Assembly: GCA_964030475.1 (NCBI GenBank)
Contig: CAXIPT010000002.1
Span: 9,630,984-9,694,983, forward strand
Direction: 5' to 3'
DNA length: 64,000 nucleotides
Origin: Tethya wilhelma
Lineage: Eukaryota > Porifera > Demospongiae > Tethyida > Tethyidae
In this document: piece after piece, positions 51,501 through 61,985 of the stretch
Layout of the letters: each line of letters starts with the position of its first letter
Position numbering within the stretch: position 1 is the first letter of the stretch
The notes under the pieces: model-generated
The model's database searches: none
The model's input: only the letters and a program-made list of their open reading frames with translations
What the model was told of the DNA's origin: nothing
Position numbers and translations under genes: made by a program

Positions 51501-54158
51501 TCATCTTTGTAGGTATTATTTGTTCTGCTTCATGTGGTGTATCAAAAGAGGTTAAATTGGTGTCTGTACCAATGTCAGATGGAATACCCAGACATGATTG
51601 GTATGTCCATGGAGCTGACAAAAATAATATAGTATTATGACCATGCAGCCTTCTGTGCTTTGCGTTCATGATCTGTACATCTATAGTAAGCAGTGTTCTC
51701 CCTAGAAATTCTGCAAGGTGTAGGGGTAGAGTGTGGTTTGTGGTAGCTTCAAAGATTTTGGCCACACCCATTACCACATCAAAGCAAATTTCTGATAAAA
51801 GGCGTAGTGGTCCCCTATGCCAAAAAGGCCTGGGGAGAACCCCCTACGCCAAAAACGCCTGGGGAGAACACTGGACTAAGGTGCATGCCTGCAGATGATT
51901 GTCCATCTGGTTAGTTACAGGTTAACTAAAGCTTAAGACTCTTTCAATTTGTTTGCTATGAACATAATAATTATTATAACTGATGTACATAATACTTTCA
52001 ATACAGGGCTTACTGGGCATTATCGTTGGCTCTAGCTGATCATAAGAAACAAAAGGGTTTTTCTGTTGTTAAGTAAGATATTGTCATGATTATGTAATAA
52101 TATTAACCTTACATGCACTTCAACAATATTATATTTATAATTATAGCATGTCTTTTGGTCTTTCAAAAGATAAATCACCCCAATTCATCGACTACTTAGA
52201 GAGAACAGCTAAATCAGCTGTCAAAGAAGTACGTTGGACTGAGTCAATAAACCTCACATATTGTATATTCATATTATAATATGCAGGGAATGGTTTTAGT
52301 TGCTTCGGCTGGCAATCGTAATATGGATGCATCATTAAAGTTTCCTGCTAATAGTCCATATAGGTAAGTCTCATATAGACTCTCACCACTATATAGCCAG
52401 ACTTGACTATAGAAATTTAAGAGAATCTGTACCTTATAATTGTGGTAGTTTTTCGCCAGGTCTGAAAATATTTTATTGTGCACACTGAAAAAACTGCAAA
52501 ATTTTCTAAGCACATAATTTATATAATAATATACATAGGACTCTGGTTTGATTTCATATGTTAATTGTAGTATCACTGTGGGTGCCACTGATAGAGATGA
52601 CCAAATCTGGACTGATACTGATGATCAAGGCCAGATTATAGGAGGCAGCAACTATGGCAACTGTGTTAATATTGTTGCTCCTGTAAGTTATTATAATGCA
52701 GTCACATGCATATTCATTGTATACCAATTTAAGCCTATTATTTTTTTCACCATTGCAATGATTAGGGTCATGGAGTACTGTCAACTAAGCCAGGGAACCA
52801 GACCAAAACTGCCTCAGGTGAATCAATCATGTATGATATTGTATAGCGGGTAAATTTGGCGAATTGGCAAATTATTCTGCAAATCGCCAAGCAGTTTTTT
52901 TTTTAATGCACATGCATATAAAAAATGCAGCATGCAGAACTAAATTAGCATTCAGTCATGAGTCATGCTGAATTGCAAATTTGCAAATTTTAAGCCTTCC
53001 AAATTTTGCCTGCAAAACAGTATGTGTGCCTACATGATCAAAATTGCCACTGTCAGCTGAAGAACTTGAGCTACCACCTTTCTATGAAAATTTTATTGAT
53101 AGCTTCAGTACGAGGCTACAATGTACTGATACACATGCATGGTTATTTATTTGTTTATATGAATTAATGTCCATATTCTTGGCTGTGTAGGTACTTCTCT
53201 CTCTTGTGCTTATGTGGTAAGTTATGTAAAACTATTGATGATATAGGTACCCACAAGCCTCACTAATTATTCTGTTTATATGACATAAAAGATATTTTCT
53301 TTTAGACAACAAAACAGTAATACTTCCTGTTTGTATCTAAACCTGTTAGACACTAGTACTTTGTCTGTTTTAATGTGTTTAGAAACCCTCTGGACAGGCT
53401 ACTCCTAGAACCTTTTCTGCACTTGGGATGCTATCTAGGAGCACTCCAGTTTCTAAAATGATGTATATAGCATCTTTCAAAACAGTTTCTATAAGAGCAA
53501 ACTTCCTTATTTACGTGTAAAACTAGTTGTTGTATGCTTTTGTGTGTACTCATATCCTGTCATATCTTGCTATAATGTTTTATTGTACATTGGAATGTAG
53601 TCTGGAGCAATTGCGAACATTTTGAGCCATGAAGACTACCACAACTTAAATCGGGAGAACTTATACCAAACTGTACTTGACAAGCTAGTGAAAGAGTAAG
53701 ATCTTCAATTCTATATAAACATGACATTTTTAGCCTCGTTCCCAGGCCCTCTCTCTCTCTCCTTCCTTTCCGTGAGTGAAAGGTCAAAGAGGAGAGCGTG
53801 GGGACAAGACTACTAACACATGGTCACAATGTAAATAATCATTATAATTATGTATGCACACAGTTCTCAAACAAAAGTTCCTGACAGACGAAACGGTTTG
53901 GTGCACAACATACCCCTTCTTTATCTGAATCTCAGACCACTCAGTAGTGAAGATTCACCTCAGCTAGCAAGTTCCTCTACAGAACCTACAGCAACAGCTG
54001 CTACTGATGATCCTACGATTGATGATGAACTAAAATTGCAGCGTTTAACCCTTGCTGCTAACGGGTCCCAAACTGAGACAGTTAAAGCCAATGGAAGCCC
54101 TCGTTGTAACAGTGACAGTGAGTGTCGTGGAGTTTATAGGGAGGGAAAAGAAGAATGA
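39515..54158 (+). CDS. Multidomain fusion: inactive metzincin, two death domains, I9 propeptide, subtilisin
   Basis: Exons: 39515-39530 (start ATG, tentative), 39589-39821, 39934-40180, 42139-42481, 43365-43564, 44742-44864, 45334-45585, 45672-45929, 46013-46120, 46549-46684, 50344-50398, 50478-50610, 51236-51278, 51349-51431, 51513-51600, 52007-52072, 52147-52228, 52287-52363, 52571-52682, 52766-52817, 53191-53216, 53601-53695, 53864-54158. They sum to 3123 nt (1040 residues) and every phase agrees. Residues about 85-245 form a metzincin-like domain: HQFGHSLGLGHEH (213-225) keeps the three zinc His but has Gln for the catalytic Glu; the Met-turn is SVMHYW. Death domains: about 388-471 and 472-557 (DAWLDQG then CPTWNKLCEVLRDIGRDD; DAWLAAHDD then PPTWRSLSRALREIGDAG). 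The I9 propeptide is about 558-660. The subtilisin (S8) domain has Asp 713 (VYVLDTHI), His 738 (PHGTLVAG), oxyanion Asn 832 (ASAGN) and Ser 905 (GTSLSCAYV). No signal peptide is evident. An alternative is two genes, but no promoter, stop or start separates them. Confidence 0.82.
40361..40919. repeat. Inverted-repeat element with TAAAGCCCC-type ends
   Basis: AAGCCCCGTTTACACG at the left and CGTGTAAATGGGGCTTTA at the right, about 560 bp, inside an intron of the fusion gene. Non-coding. A weaker relative starts at 11160 (TAGCCCTGTTTAGATACACG). Confidence 0.7.
41162..41371. repeat. Two adjacent AGCCTCGTTCCCAGGC hairpin elements
   Basis: 41162-41276 begins TAGCCTCGTTCCCAGGCC and ends GGTCTGGGTACGAGGCTA; 41293-41371 begins TAGCCTCGTTTCCAGGCC and ends GCCTGGGAAGGCCTA. 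Same family as 5032-5096. Confidence 0.7.
41418..41565. repeat. Inverted-repeat element GAGGTACGACACGAGTGCGCC
   Basis: Left arm GAGGTACGACACGAGTGCGC, CTTTGCTGAGCTGGCAAGT; right arm CTTGCCAGCTCAGCAAAGG, CACACTCGTGTCATATACCTC. Arms of about 40 bp, total 148 bp. Confidence 0.85.
42587..42985. mobile_element. MITE with GATAACCACATGATTC-type ends, copy 1
   Basis: Similar over its length to 47766-48112. Internal inverted repeat: ACAATTATGGAATTAATAGC against AATTCCATAATTGCACTCTG. It overlaps the beginning of an intron of the fusion gene, so the longer open frame after 42481 is not coding. Confidence 0.75.
43076..43220. mobile_element. MITE, TACCGTATAGC family
   Basis: TACCGTATAGCAGGTAAATT at the left and AAATTTTCCCGCTATATGGTA at the right. 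Intronic; 145 bp. Confidence 0.75.
44173..44600. repeat. Dispersed repeat, copy 2
   Basis: Diverged relative of 32371-32755 (see that entry). Intronic in the fusion gene. Confidence 0.7.
46690..47400. repeat. Intron segment shared with the downstream paralogue
   Basis: Closely matches 59826-60590 (for example ATGGAGGTCGACTCCAAC and CTGCATGGCTGTGTTGATGT in both), except that about 150 bp (47207-47359) is in the opposite orientation in the paralogue. Confidence 0.85.
47608..49473 (-). CDS. Secreted or surface LRR-EGF protein nested in the fusion gene, 3' end cut
   Basis: Exons on the minus strand: 49473-49280, 49205-49134, 49067-48996, 48923-48846, 48656-48582, 48491-48420, 48344-48169, 47703-47608 (open at the N). 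Phases agree throughout. The start MGLLQSLFLTSLCLLVKYSG is a signal peptide, followed by an LRRNT cap (CPNAARCFGCSPGSTFITC). One LRR per exon (72-78 nt, phase 2 introns): LLNGNSISSIE, LNLQGNRIQSI, LNLQDNILTEIP, LDLSRNRIQNI, INLANNEIQRIPNGTF. An LRRCT cap follows (NPLICDCDLRWFSDF ... CVAPSSVNG), then an EGF-like repeat (CELDCGNGTCNTTVGVCSC, CNDGFIEEDC). The coding sequence stops abruptly at the ambiguous base 47607; nothing beyond looks like its continuation. It lies wholly within the 46685-50343 intron, antisense to the host. Confidence 0.87.
47766..48112. mobile_element. MITE with GATAACCACATGATTC-type ends, copy 2
   Basis: GATAACCACATGATTC (47942 on) against GAATCATGTGGTTACC (48100); interior as in copy 1 at 42587. 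It lies between the EGF and LRRCT exons of the LRR gene. Confidence 0.75.
49589..50204. mobile_element. Palindrome-ended non-autonomous element, copy B
   Basis: 49589-49985 is nearly identical to 29379-29775. It ends with a 134-bp palindrome (50071-50204): TTAGAACATGCCTACT at one end, AGTAGGCATGTTCTAA-like at the other, with CCCTCGGG-TACGCCCTCGGG in the middle. Non-coding. It lies just upstream of the LRR gene start (antisense). Confidence 0.8.
50773..51122. mobile_element. MITE, TACCGTAGACTCGG ends
   Basis: TACCGTAGACTCGGGTTATT at the left and AATAAGCCGAGTCTATGGTA at the right; 350 bp. Interior has repeated TTATTAGGCGCA motifs in both orientations. Intronic. Confidence 0.85.
51691..51873. 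mobile_element. hAT-like MITE, CAGTGTTCTCCC ends
   Basis: CAGTGTTCTCCCTAG at the left and CTGGGGAGAACACTG at the right; 183 bp. The CAGTG start fits hAT-type termini. Contains a short internal duplication (CCCCTATGCCAAAAAGGCCTGG and CCCCTACGCCAAAAACGCCTGG). Intronic. Confidence 0.8.
53732..53815. repeat. AGCCTCGTTCCCAGGC element with (TC)n core
   Basis: TAGCCTCGTTCCCAGGCC at the left and GTGGGGACAAGACTA at the right around a TC-rich core. Intronic, before the last exon of the fusion gene. Confidence 0.65.
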
Positions 54159-54735
54159 ATGCTACTGATTTTTTAAACTATAATCTTGTTTATCGTTGAT
54201 TGATTTTATAACATTAATTTTTGTCACCACTTTGTACTTTTGGGGTCAATATTTTTTGTAGGTAAAGGTCATCATATTTAAAACTACGTGTCCGTCACTA
54301 GGCCTGCGCTAAATATTCGGGAATAATTTTTTGAATAATAGGGACAATTTTTCAGAAGTTGAATAATAGGCTACGTGTCGGTTTGACAGGTTCAATAAGG
54401 TCAAATAATTATCGTAAATTCGATCGCGCGTGCACCATGCAACACGGAAGAAGCAGTTTAGCACTGTACTGATTAATTCCAGGAATTTACTTACTAGAAA
54501 TTAGTAAAGACTGCTTTCTTCAGGGAATAGTCTACTTGCCATTAATTTTTGGTGAAGTTACGCGTGTACTTTTCTGCAACGGCAAGGTCAAAGGTCACGA
54601 TATATGCAGCTTATGACCTCAAAAGTCACGATTCCAGAGCATTACACTATTTTTTTAACTGTTGTTTCGACTATTATTTAAGAATAATAGGTAATTTTAG
54701 TTGAATAATCGGTGAACTTTTGTTGAATAAGTGTA

Positions 54736-55230
54736 TGTTAGAACATGGCTACTAGGGCGTTATCGGAAATACACGAGGTAATATTGAGTAAACCCGAGGG
54801 CGGAGCCCGAGGGTTTACCAATATTACCGAGTGTATTTCAGATAATGCCCGTCAGTAGGCATGTTCTAAAATGCTTGTATCCCAGCGCTTAGACTTGTCG
54901 CTAGTTTCTTACCACTTTTGAGCTGTTTGAGAGCAGTTTTGACTTGAGCACGAGTTTTAGTCAACTTCGGGTTTATACGCTAAAATTCACTCTTGAAGCA
55001 GAGAAAAATATTATCTACGAGGAAAAGCAACACTAACACTGTCTTCTTGAAGTCTTCCGAAGTTTCTTTGAAGCGCTGGAGTATCTTTTAGAGTCTTGAA
55101 CAGCTCCCAGGGTAATATGAAGGGGAAAACCGAGGGAAATATACATATTGCCCTCGGTTTTCCCCTTGCTCACGTTTCTTCACGTTATACACCGTGAAAA
55201 AATGTGTTAATACTATGGCTTCCCGGGATA
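54736..55230. mobile_element. Palindrome-ended element, copy C (inverted, diverged)
   Basis: Palindrome 54736-54869 (TTAGAACATGGCTACTAGGG to CAGTAGGCATGTTCTAA, with CCCGAGGG-GGAGCCCGAGGG at the centre). It is followed by sequence in the opposite order to copies A and B, including ATGGCTTCCC. A second hairpin at 55119-55167 (AAGGGGAAAACCGAGGGAAA / CCCTCGGTTTTCCCCTT) lies inside. Confidence 0.65.
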
Positions 55231-56677
55231 CAATAGGTGATAATGTTGAGTATTAAAAATTTGAATAATAGGTAAATTTAGGTGAATATTTAGCTCAGGC
55301 CTATCCATCACGCATGCGCATTCGATCCTATAATTAAGTTCACATGCACGCACATTCTATGTTCACACATATACACCTAATTAATTTGCCAACTTGAATT
55401 TTAAGTTTTGCTACTATATGTATAACATGGCTGCTAAGTAAGTACAGAATCTATAATTACGTACGTGGTATGTAATGTCTTTAATAGCTTCTTGAAATGC
55501 ATAGCTAACTACTTGACTTTTTTTGTGGTTGTACATGTCTACTTGACTATTTTCGAACCATCAAGCAGCAAAGGACCTGAGGATAAACTGGAGACATCTT
55601 TACTTGACTCAGATGAGCAGCTGAACACTAGTACAGAGTCACCCAATAGCCCAGAAGAAGAGCTTGCTCCACTTGATGGCCCCCCAGATGATGAAGATGT
55701 TGTACCTGATGAGTACATGGTGGCATTCAAAGATGGTGTAGATTGTGAGTTTCTCTAGCTATTATGAGGTGTTACCTTTACCATTGTGTTAATTATTCAT
55801 GCAGATCAAAAGCAAATGGAAGATGTTGAAAGACTTATGAAAGAACACGAAGAGTCAAACCCAAAGCCATCTATCTTGCTACATTTCACACCAAAGAAAT
55901 CCTTTTGCGGCTTTGCTGCCAGAATGGATAAAACGTAAGTGAACATAATATTGTTTGCTACCATGTGTTGATTTACACCTATCTATCTTTACTTACACTA
56001 ATGAGAACAAATTTAAAGTATAATATTATATGCATGGTACGCTACCTTACATCCATACACACACTATAATTTATAGAGTGCTTCATGCTGTTCGAAAGAT
56101 GAAATCAGTTGATTTTTTGGAGAAAAATGTGGTATGTTTTAGCCACTGTAATAATGTATGCTTGTCCCATTTGTCCAATCATCCTTTCAGTATGCTAGAG
56201 CTGAAGCCAGCCGCACACATGTTAAATCTTGGGGTTATCGGTCAAAACCGATAAAAGTTTGCTACATGGAAAGAAGTGAGTTTGTACTGTTCAATTACAG
56301 TATGTCAGTGCATGCATGTTTCTGCCTGGTTTTACGTATTAGCACTCACAGAGAAAGATCATTTCAAAATTTGCCTGTACCTACAACCGCTTGAAAAAAG
56401 TAATCTGGAGCTTGTAAGTGAAAAGTTAGGGATCTCTGACGTGAAGCTTAAGGAGATCCAAGTCCTTCCTGATGATGTGGCGGATGCCTGGCTGGACCAA
56501 GGTGCTGATAGTGTCAGTTGTCCAACATGGGACAAGCTGTGTAAAGCCCTGAGGGATATCGGACGAGATGATGTTGCTGAAGAAATTGTTAATGACAACA
56601 AAGGTATAATTATTATGGTCTTGAATAGGCCCAGTATGTTATCAGGAGCTCTTTTCCATTACGGAAAATTGTCTATA

Positions 56678-56861
56678 CCATAGATCAAGAAATTTTTGCC
56701 GCTTCAAATTTTTGCTTGTTTAATTTTCACCACTTCGACCGATTTGGTAAAGATTGCCATGCATATGCTTAAAATTTTCGTGCGTTTAATAATCACCACA
56801 CATGTGCTTTAGGCGAAAATTTTTTTTAACAGTGAAAAATAATTTTCCAATTTATGGTATA
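56678..56861. mobile_element. MITE, TACCGTATAGC family, diverged
   Basis: TACCATAGATCAAGAAATTT at the left, ATAATTTTCCAATTTATGGTA at the right. It lies between the two death-domain exons of the paralogue and is absent from the same intron of the intact gene (45586-45671, only 86 bp). Confidence 0.75.
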
Positions 56862-57532
56862 ATTGTTACAATTTTATTAAATGTAGCATTAGATAAAAGA
56901 GATCATCTCAAGATCTATCAGCATCTCAAAGATCTGGATGTCCGTCAAGTAATTCGACTGGGTCAGGCTCGATCTTGGTCTGTTGCGATCAAATCTGAAG
57001 AAGATGGAGACACTTCCCAAGGACATGATAGATGCTTGGCTAGTGGCACAGGATAATGTCATTGAAAAGAGTGGTCCTCCAACATGGCGTAGTCTGAGTA
57101 GAGCTCTGAGGGAAATAGGCGATGCTGGACTGGCTGAAAAGATTGAATGTAGACTGTGAGTGCCATATTATGCTGTACAGCTAGAAATTTTCAAGGAGTG
57201 ATAGTTTCAAGAAACTTTTTCAGTCCCGCCGCATATATTGTAATGCAATGCTGATTTTTTTGGGGTACGGTAAAATTTTTGAGATTACTGGTGATCCACC
57301 AAAATAGTTAAATTTATATACTTGTGGAAAATTTCTAGCTAAGACATATATAATTATATACTGTATACCAAAAATTTAGATTTTTTAGTCACTATAGCTG
57401 CCATTAAAAAGAAATTCTTCCTTATTTTGGCAATTTCTGCATTGGCCAATTTCCCATTGGCCAATTTCCCAAATAAAATCGATGCCAAATTGCTTATATT
57501 ATATAAAAATGTGGTATATCATTATGTGCATA

Positions 57533-59592
57533 CACACACATAAAATGAGAGTGCTAAATTGACACACAAAATGTGTTATCTAAATGTCTCCAGTTTTAGC
57601 ACAACTACACACGTGCTGATTTTAGTGTGTTGAGCCCAAAAGCGTGCCGATTTGAGTGTGCTAAGCCCAAAATTGTGCTGAATTGTGCTGTGCTAAAAAT
57701 TTCACTGTTTCCAATGCCCCCACAATACTATAAATTTACCTAACTTAAAAATAGTTGTTGTTTTTTTCAAATTTACAACTAAGAAAAATTACTTGATGAC
57801 AAAAATCAAGGGTGTACATGTAACTGTGATACAATGAGTATACAGTGAGAAATAATTGAAGATTATTACATCATGACATAATTATGTTAACAATGAACCT
57901 TGATCTTGACATAGTCAGGTTGTCTAATTTTGACAGTTATTGCCAATGCTTTCAGTATGGTTTAAATCAGTTCCAGTAAAGTCTCTCTTGATGCAAAAGA
58001 CCACCATTGACAAGCTGTACAATTATATAAAAAGAAATAATATTATGTTATAGTTATTATACACATCTTTCCGTGTGTATGGAAGTATATTACTGCACGA
58101 GGGCATTATTCCTGGACCATACACACGGAAAGACATGTAATAACTGATTTGTAGCCCACAGAAAGCAGTAGACTTCATTGCTAGCTATATGCTAGCTAGC
58201 CGTTTACAGGCTAGCTACTATCATTTACAATTAAACCAGTTTGAAAATGAGAACCCTCGATTACCAGAAGAGCGCTGGATTGAAGGCATGGTTTGTTGAA
58301 ATTTGACTAGCTAGTCTAGGCTAGTACAATACAAGCAACTACAAATCTGTAGCTATATAGCTATGAGTCTCTTGGCAGGCTAGCGAGACTAGCTGGAGCC
58401 TTTTCTGTTCAAAAAAAGCAACGAGAAATTTGAAAATCCACCATGTGAACAAACAAAATGGCAATCGGATTTAGTCTGTGTTCATCACCAAGTCTTTCTC
58501 AACTGAAGCTTGACTCCAGTGTGGTGAGTATTCTTGTATATGTACGACTGTAGCAGTTTGGTAGCTAGCTATATAGCTAGAGAAATGCTGTACTCTAAGT
58601 AACCGCAGTACACAAACCACAGTGCAATATCAGTGATATACGCCCTGACCACATGTACCGTGCAATATCACACATATACGCACTGTCGGCACTTTGATCT
58701 ACGTCACAAGTGGGCTACAAAAGGCTATTGTAATTTAGCACACAAAGTACATGACACATACATGTGACTATACACACTAAAAAATGCTCACACAACACAC
58801 AAACTTGCTTACCTATAGTGCAAATCGAATGGAGCACACAACTTAGTTTGAAAGACTTAGTACTGTACTTGCGGGTGAACAGGCTGTTGTTGCCACTATT
58901 AAAGTAGCAAAATGATTTGAAGCAAACAGGGGACAGCTGCAATGCCTGTATGGGGTATATAGCTACATCATACAATACTATGGCAGACAATCTATATTTT
59001 TTTACCTCAAATATATCTTGTGAGGATATCACTTTAAAGTTCAATCAACGGGCAAACTGCAGCTGTGTGTGGTAAAATTACCATAGCTAGCTGGTAACCC
59101 ATATATACTGACAAAATGAATAGTTAATTCAGTTTTCTTACCTCAAACATGGAACTTTGGGTAGCAGGCATTCTTCCTTTTCTAAAAATAAGTTTCTTCT
59201 AGCCATTCTTTTGCCATTTTACGCTTCTTAAACCAGTCTTTCAGTGTCTCTCAAAATTTTTCCCAGCAGCTGCTCAGCCAAGTTCAAAAATGAGCTACTG
59301 AGCATGCTCAGTTATGATCTGATATTCAAATGAATGCTCATAAGTATTCATAATTTAGCATAGGTTGTGCTAAAATAGCACAAAATAGCACAATTGTGCT
59401 ATTTTGGCTAATTCTCTCAGAAAATTGTGCTGTTTTTAATGTGCTATTAGGCAAAAAATAATGATTTAACATAAAATCGTTCTGAATTTTGTTGTCAATC
59501 AGCACAAAACATGCTAAATCAGGCTTTTTTGGCACAGTTTTGCTGATTTGACACAGTGATGGTAAGCAAAATAGCACTCTCCTTTTATGTGT
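57533..59592. mobile_element. ~2-kb terminal-inverted-repeat transposon, no transposase seen
   Basis: Left end ACACATAAAATGAGAGTGCTA, right end TAGCACTCTCCTTTTATGTGT: 20-bp inverted repeats with one mismatch. The intact gene has the uninterrupted sequence TATGTGCATGCATGCATGTG at the same place (about 46450), so the insertion is exact. No ORF above about 110 codons and no transposase motif. The interior contains runs of GTGCTAAATTG-like sequence near both ends and a nested hairpin. Confidence 0.85.
58058..58147. repeat. Hairpin nested inside the 2-kb element
   Basis: TAGTTATTATACACATCTTTCC, CCGTGTGTATGG at the left and CCATACACACGGAAAGACAT, GTAATAACT at the right; total about 90 bp. Confidence 0.8.
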
Positions 59593-60974
59593 GCATGCAT
59601 GTGAGATTAGCTGGCTTGCACCTATATATATTATGAGTTCAATTTTCATGTAAATTAAATTTACATCATAATAATAATTATTTAGATGATTTAAGCATAA
59701 ATGAAGTTGAAGAAGTTATGAGGAGATATAAAAAGTTAACTCCGATGCCAGTTATCGGAACCTATTATAAACCTGATAAGCAGCTGTCTTTTCGTGGATT
59801 TTCTGCCAAAATGGACAATATGTAAGCAATAATATCATAGAATAGCATGCAGACTTACCACATAGCCAGAAATATTTACATCAAATATTTGACAGGTTGC
59901 TCCACAAAAAATAATAATAAAGTGTTGCTGAATTGTACATGTATACATGCAATGGCCAAAACATTAGTTGACTTAAATTTGTGAAAAGAATTTAAGTATT
60001 AACTTGATGGCAATTGTTAAATGAAGCGTATAGACACACGCGAGCAGTCCCCTCCCATACTTACCAACTAACGGCTAGGACACTCACATAAGAAAAGCCA
60101 TACTGACACTATGGAGGTCGACTCCAACGGCACTGGCGCATGTAGTTCCCACCCATCCTGACTGTATCACTTATAAATAATTCATAAGCAATTATGAGCT
60201 AGAAATCTGCCTGTATCTGACACCAGAACTGGAATCTGCATGGCTGTGTTGATGTATGCTATTCAAGAGGCAAAAGTCCCAGAAAATTGATCGTATATCG
60301 AATACGAAAATGGATTATAAATCGAATACGGTAGTCCAATTCAACCTCTGAAGAAGACAATAAATTTCATCCACCAAATTGTGCTAGCTCTATGGAATGC
60401 CATGCACGTACGACAAAAATAGAAACTACTGTGAATGTTGTTAATCAATTTTGTATTCGATAGGTGGTCGGTTGCGATAAGCGAAATCGATCTGATATCG
60501 ATTTCGTGATAGATTGGTGGTCGATCCGCATCTGGTATGCAGTGATTAGCATACATATATACATGTATTATGAGCTAACTGTTGCCTGTATCCTTAATAA
60601 TTCTGGCTATACAGCTATTTTATAAGAATGACAATAAATGTGGTTCAATTGATACTGGTGCATTATTGAGTGTATAAGCCCTTGATCTTGACTCTGTTAT
60701 TAAGTGCTATGATACGTGTATATCTATAGGTGTCGTGAGACAATAAGATCAATGAAATCAGTTAAATTTGTTGAGAAGATTGTGGTAAGATGTTATAATG
60801 GCATATAGCTCCTAATTTTTCCATGTCGTGTATACTTTGTGATTGTAATTTCCCGCTATACAGTATGACAAAATTATACCATGCACTGGTTGATATTGTA
60901 CAATCACTACAATCTCAAGTCGATCTTTTCCTACAATACCATGTAAAATTTATTGCTAATGAAAGACATCATAA

Positions 60975-61320
60975 TACTAAAGAATCATCTGTCAGACTCA
61001 CTCACATTTTGAGTGGCCCAGTGCTGTCCGATCCTTAGATTTGCAGTTCCATAAAAGTGGACCGTAATAATAGGGAATGCAATCCAATATGAACAGAGTA
61101 AGAGTCCAGGAATGGAAACAAATACCATTTCTTCATGATGTGGTGTTGCTATTAGCTGTCAGAATCACTCACATCTTGTCAGAACCTTCCACAGATTAAT
61201 TATAGTGCTGTCTAATCGTTAGATTTCCATCGCAATATGTGTAGAGACTAAAATTCTGGATCCAATGTGAGCACAGTTAGTGTCTAGGAATGAAAACAAA
61301 CAATGATCATTTCTCTTCAG
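60975..61320. repeat. Diverged tandem duplication, ~180-bp unit
   Basis: 60985-61135 and 61155-61315 share CTGTCAGACTCACTCACAT / CTGTCAGAATCACTCACAT, GTGCTGTC-ATC-TTAGATTT and TCCAATATGAACAGAG / TCCAATGTGAGCACAG. Between 60785 and 61985 I see no other feature. Confidence 0.55.
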
Positions 61321-61985
61321 TAGTCTTCACTATGAAGTTGCCATTAGCTGGCTCACTCATGCAGATGCATTTCATTTACCTGCCAACTGACTGCCAAAGT
61401 CCTCCCACCTTCACTGAAGTGATGGAATGTAAATCTCTGAAAAGTTGTGCTAAGTCTGCAAAATTAATATAAACAAACGAGGTAGATCTAGATGCAGTGA
61501 TGCACAACAAATTTTTAATAATCACAGTGACACATGCATGCACAGAGTACGTATTAAAAAGCAAAACTTGTAGCCATTAATGTACATCTAGTTATATTAA
61601 ATCCTCCAGTAACTGACTTACATGTACCTATCCTTACTACCTAGGCCTTCAAGTTCTTGATCTCATGAAACAGCGAAAATTAAGTATGTTCGCGTGCTTG
61701 AATGTGAATGACCATAGATATCTATGGAATGACATAAGGTGCAGTCCCAGGGACTCTCTCTTAATCTGACCACAATGATGACATGATACACAGTGTGGGC
61801 GTGGCCTCTACTATTTATGGCTTTGAAACCACATTAGCGATCAACTCCCTGGTATTCTCCCGATGCAAGTAGGAAACGATCCTTCTAGCTCTGTCACTGA
61901 AATCAACAAATAAAGACTTTTAAGTATCTCGACAAAGTTGGCTAGGTTTGAAACTGATCCTAGCGACTAGAAAACAACATCCAAG

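Larger units (their letters stand above)
55427..60784 (+). pseudogene. Partial paralogue of the death-domain/I9 gene, decaying
   Basis: Exons: 55427-55437 (ATG GCT GCT AA), 55488-55744, 55805-55934, 56077-56131, 56191-56275, 56343-56603, 56887-about 57149, 59686-59821, 60730-60784. Phases agree up to the first death domain. Order: a hydrophobic N-terminus (YLTFFVVVHVYLTIF), an I9-like module (EEELAPLDGPPDDEDVVPDE ... FCGFAARMDK), a linker, death domain 1 (DAWLDQGADS, TWDKLCKALRDIGRDD), death domain 2, then a second I9 C-terminal half (SFRGFSAKMDNM-like). Death domain 2 carries a 4-bp insertion near 56970-56973 and its frame is lost. At 57149 the exon end is joined directly to the end of the next exon, deleting the I9 N-terminal exon. 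An insertion of about 2 kb lies in the following intron. No subtilisin exons follow 60784. The first seven exons could still give a short I9-DD protein. Confidence 0.8.

Noticed and set aside
57157..57350. Continuation of coding sequence after death domain 2 of the paralogue
   Set aside because: The sequence equals the intron after the I9 exon of the intact gene (GCTAGAAATTTTCAAGGAGT), so it is intronic.
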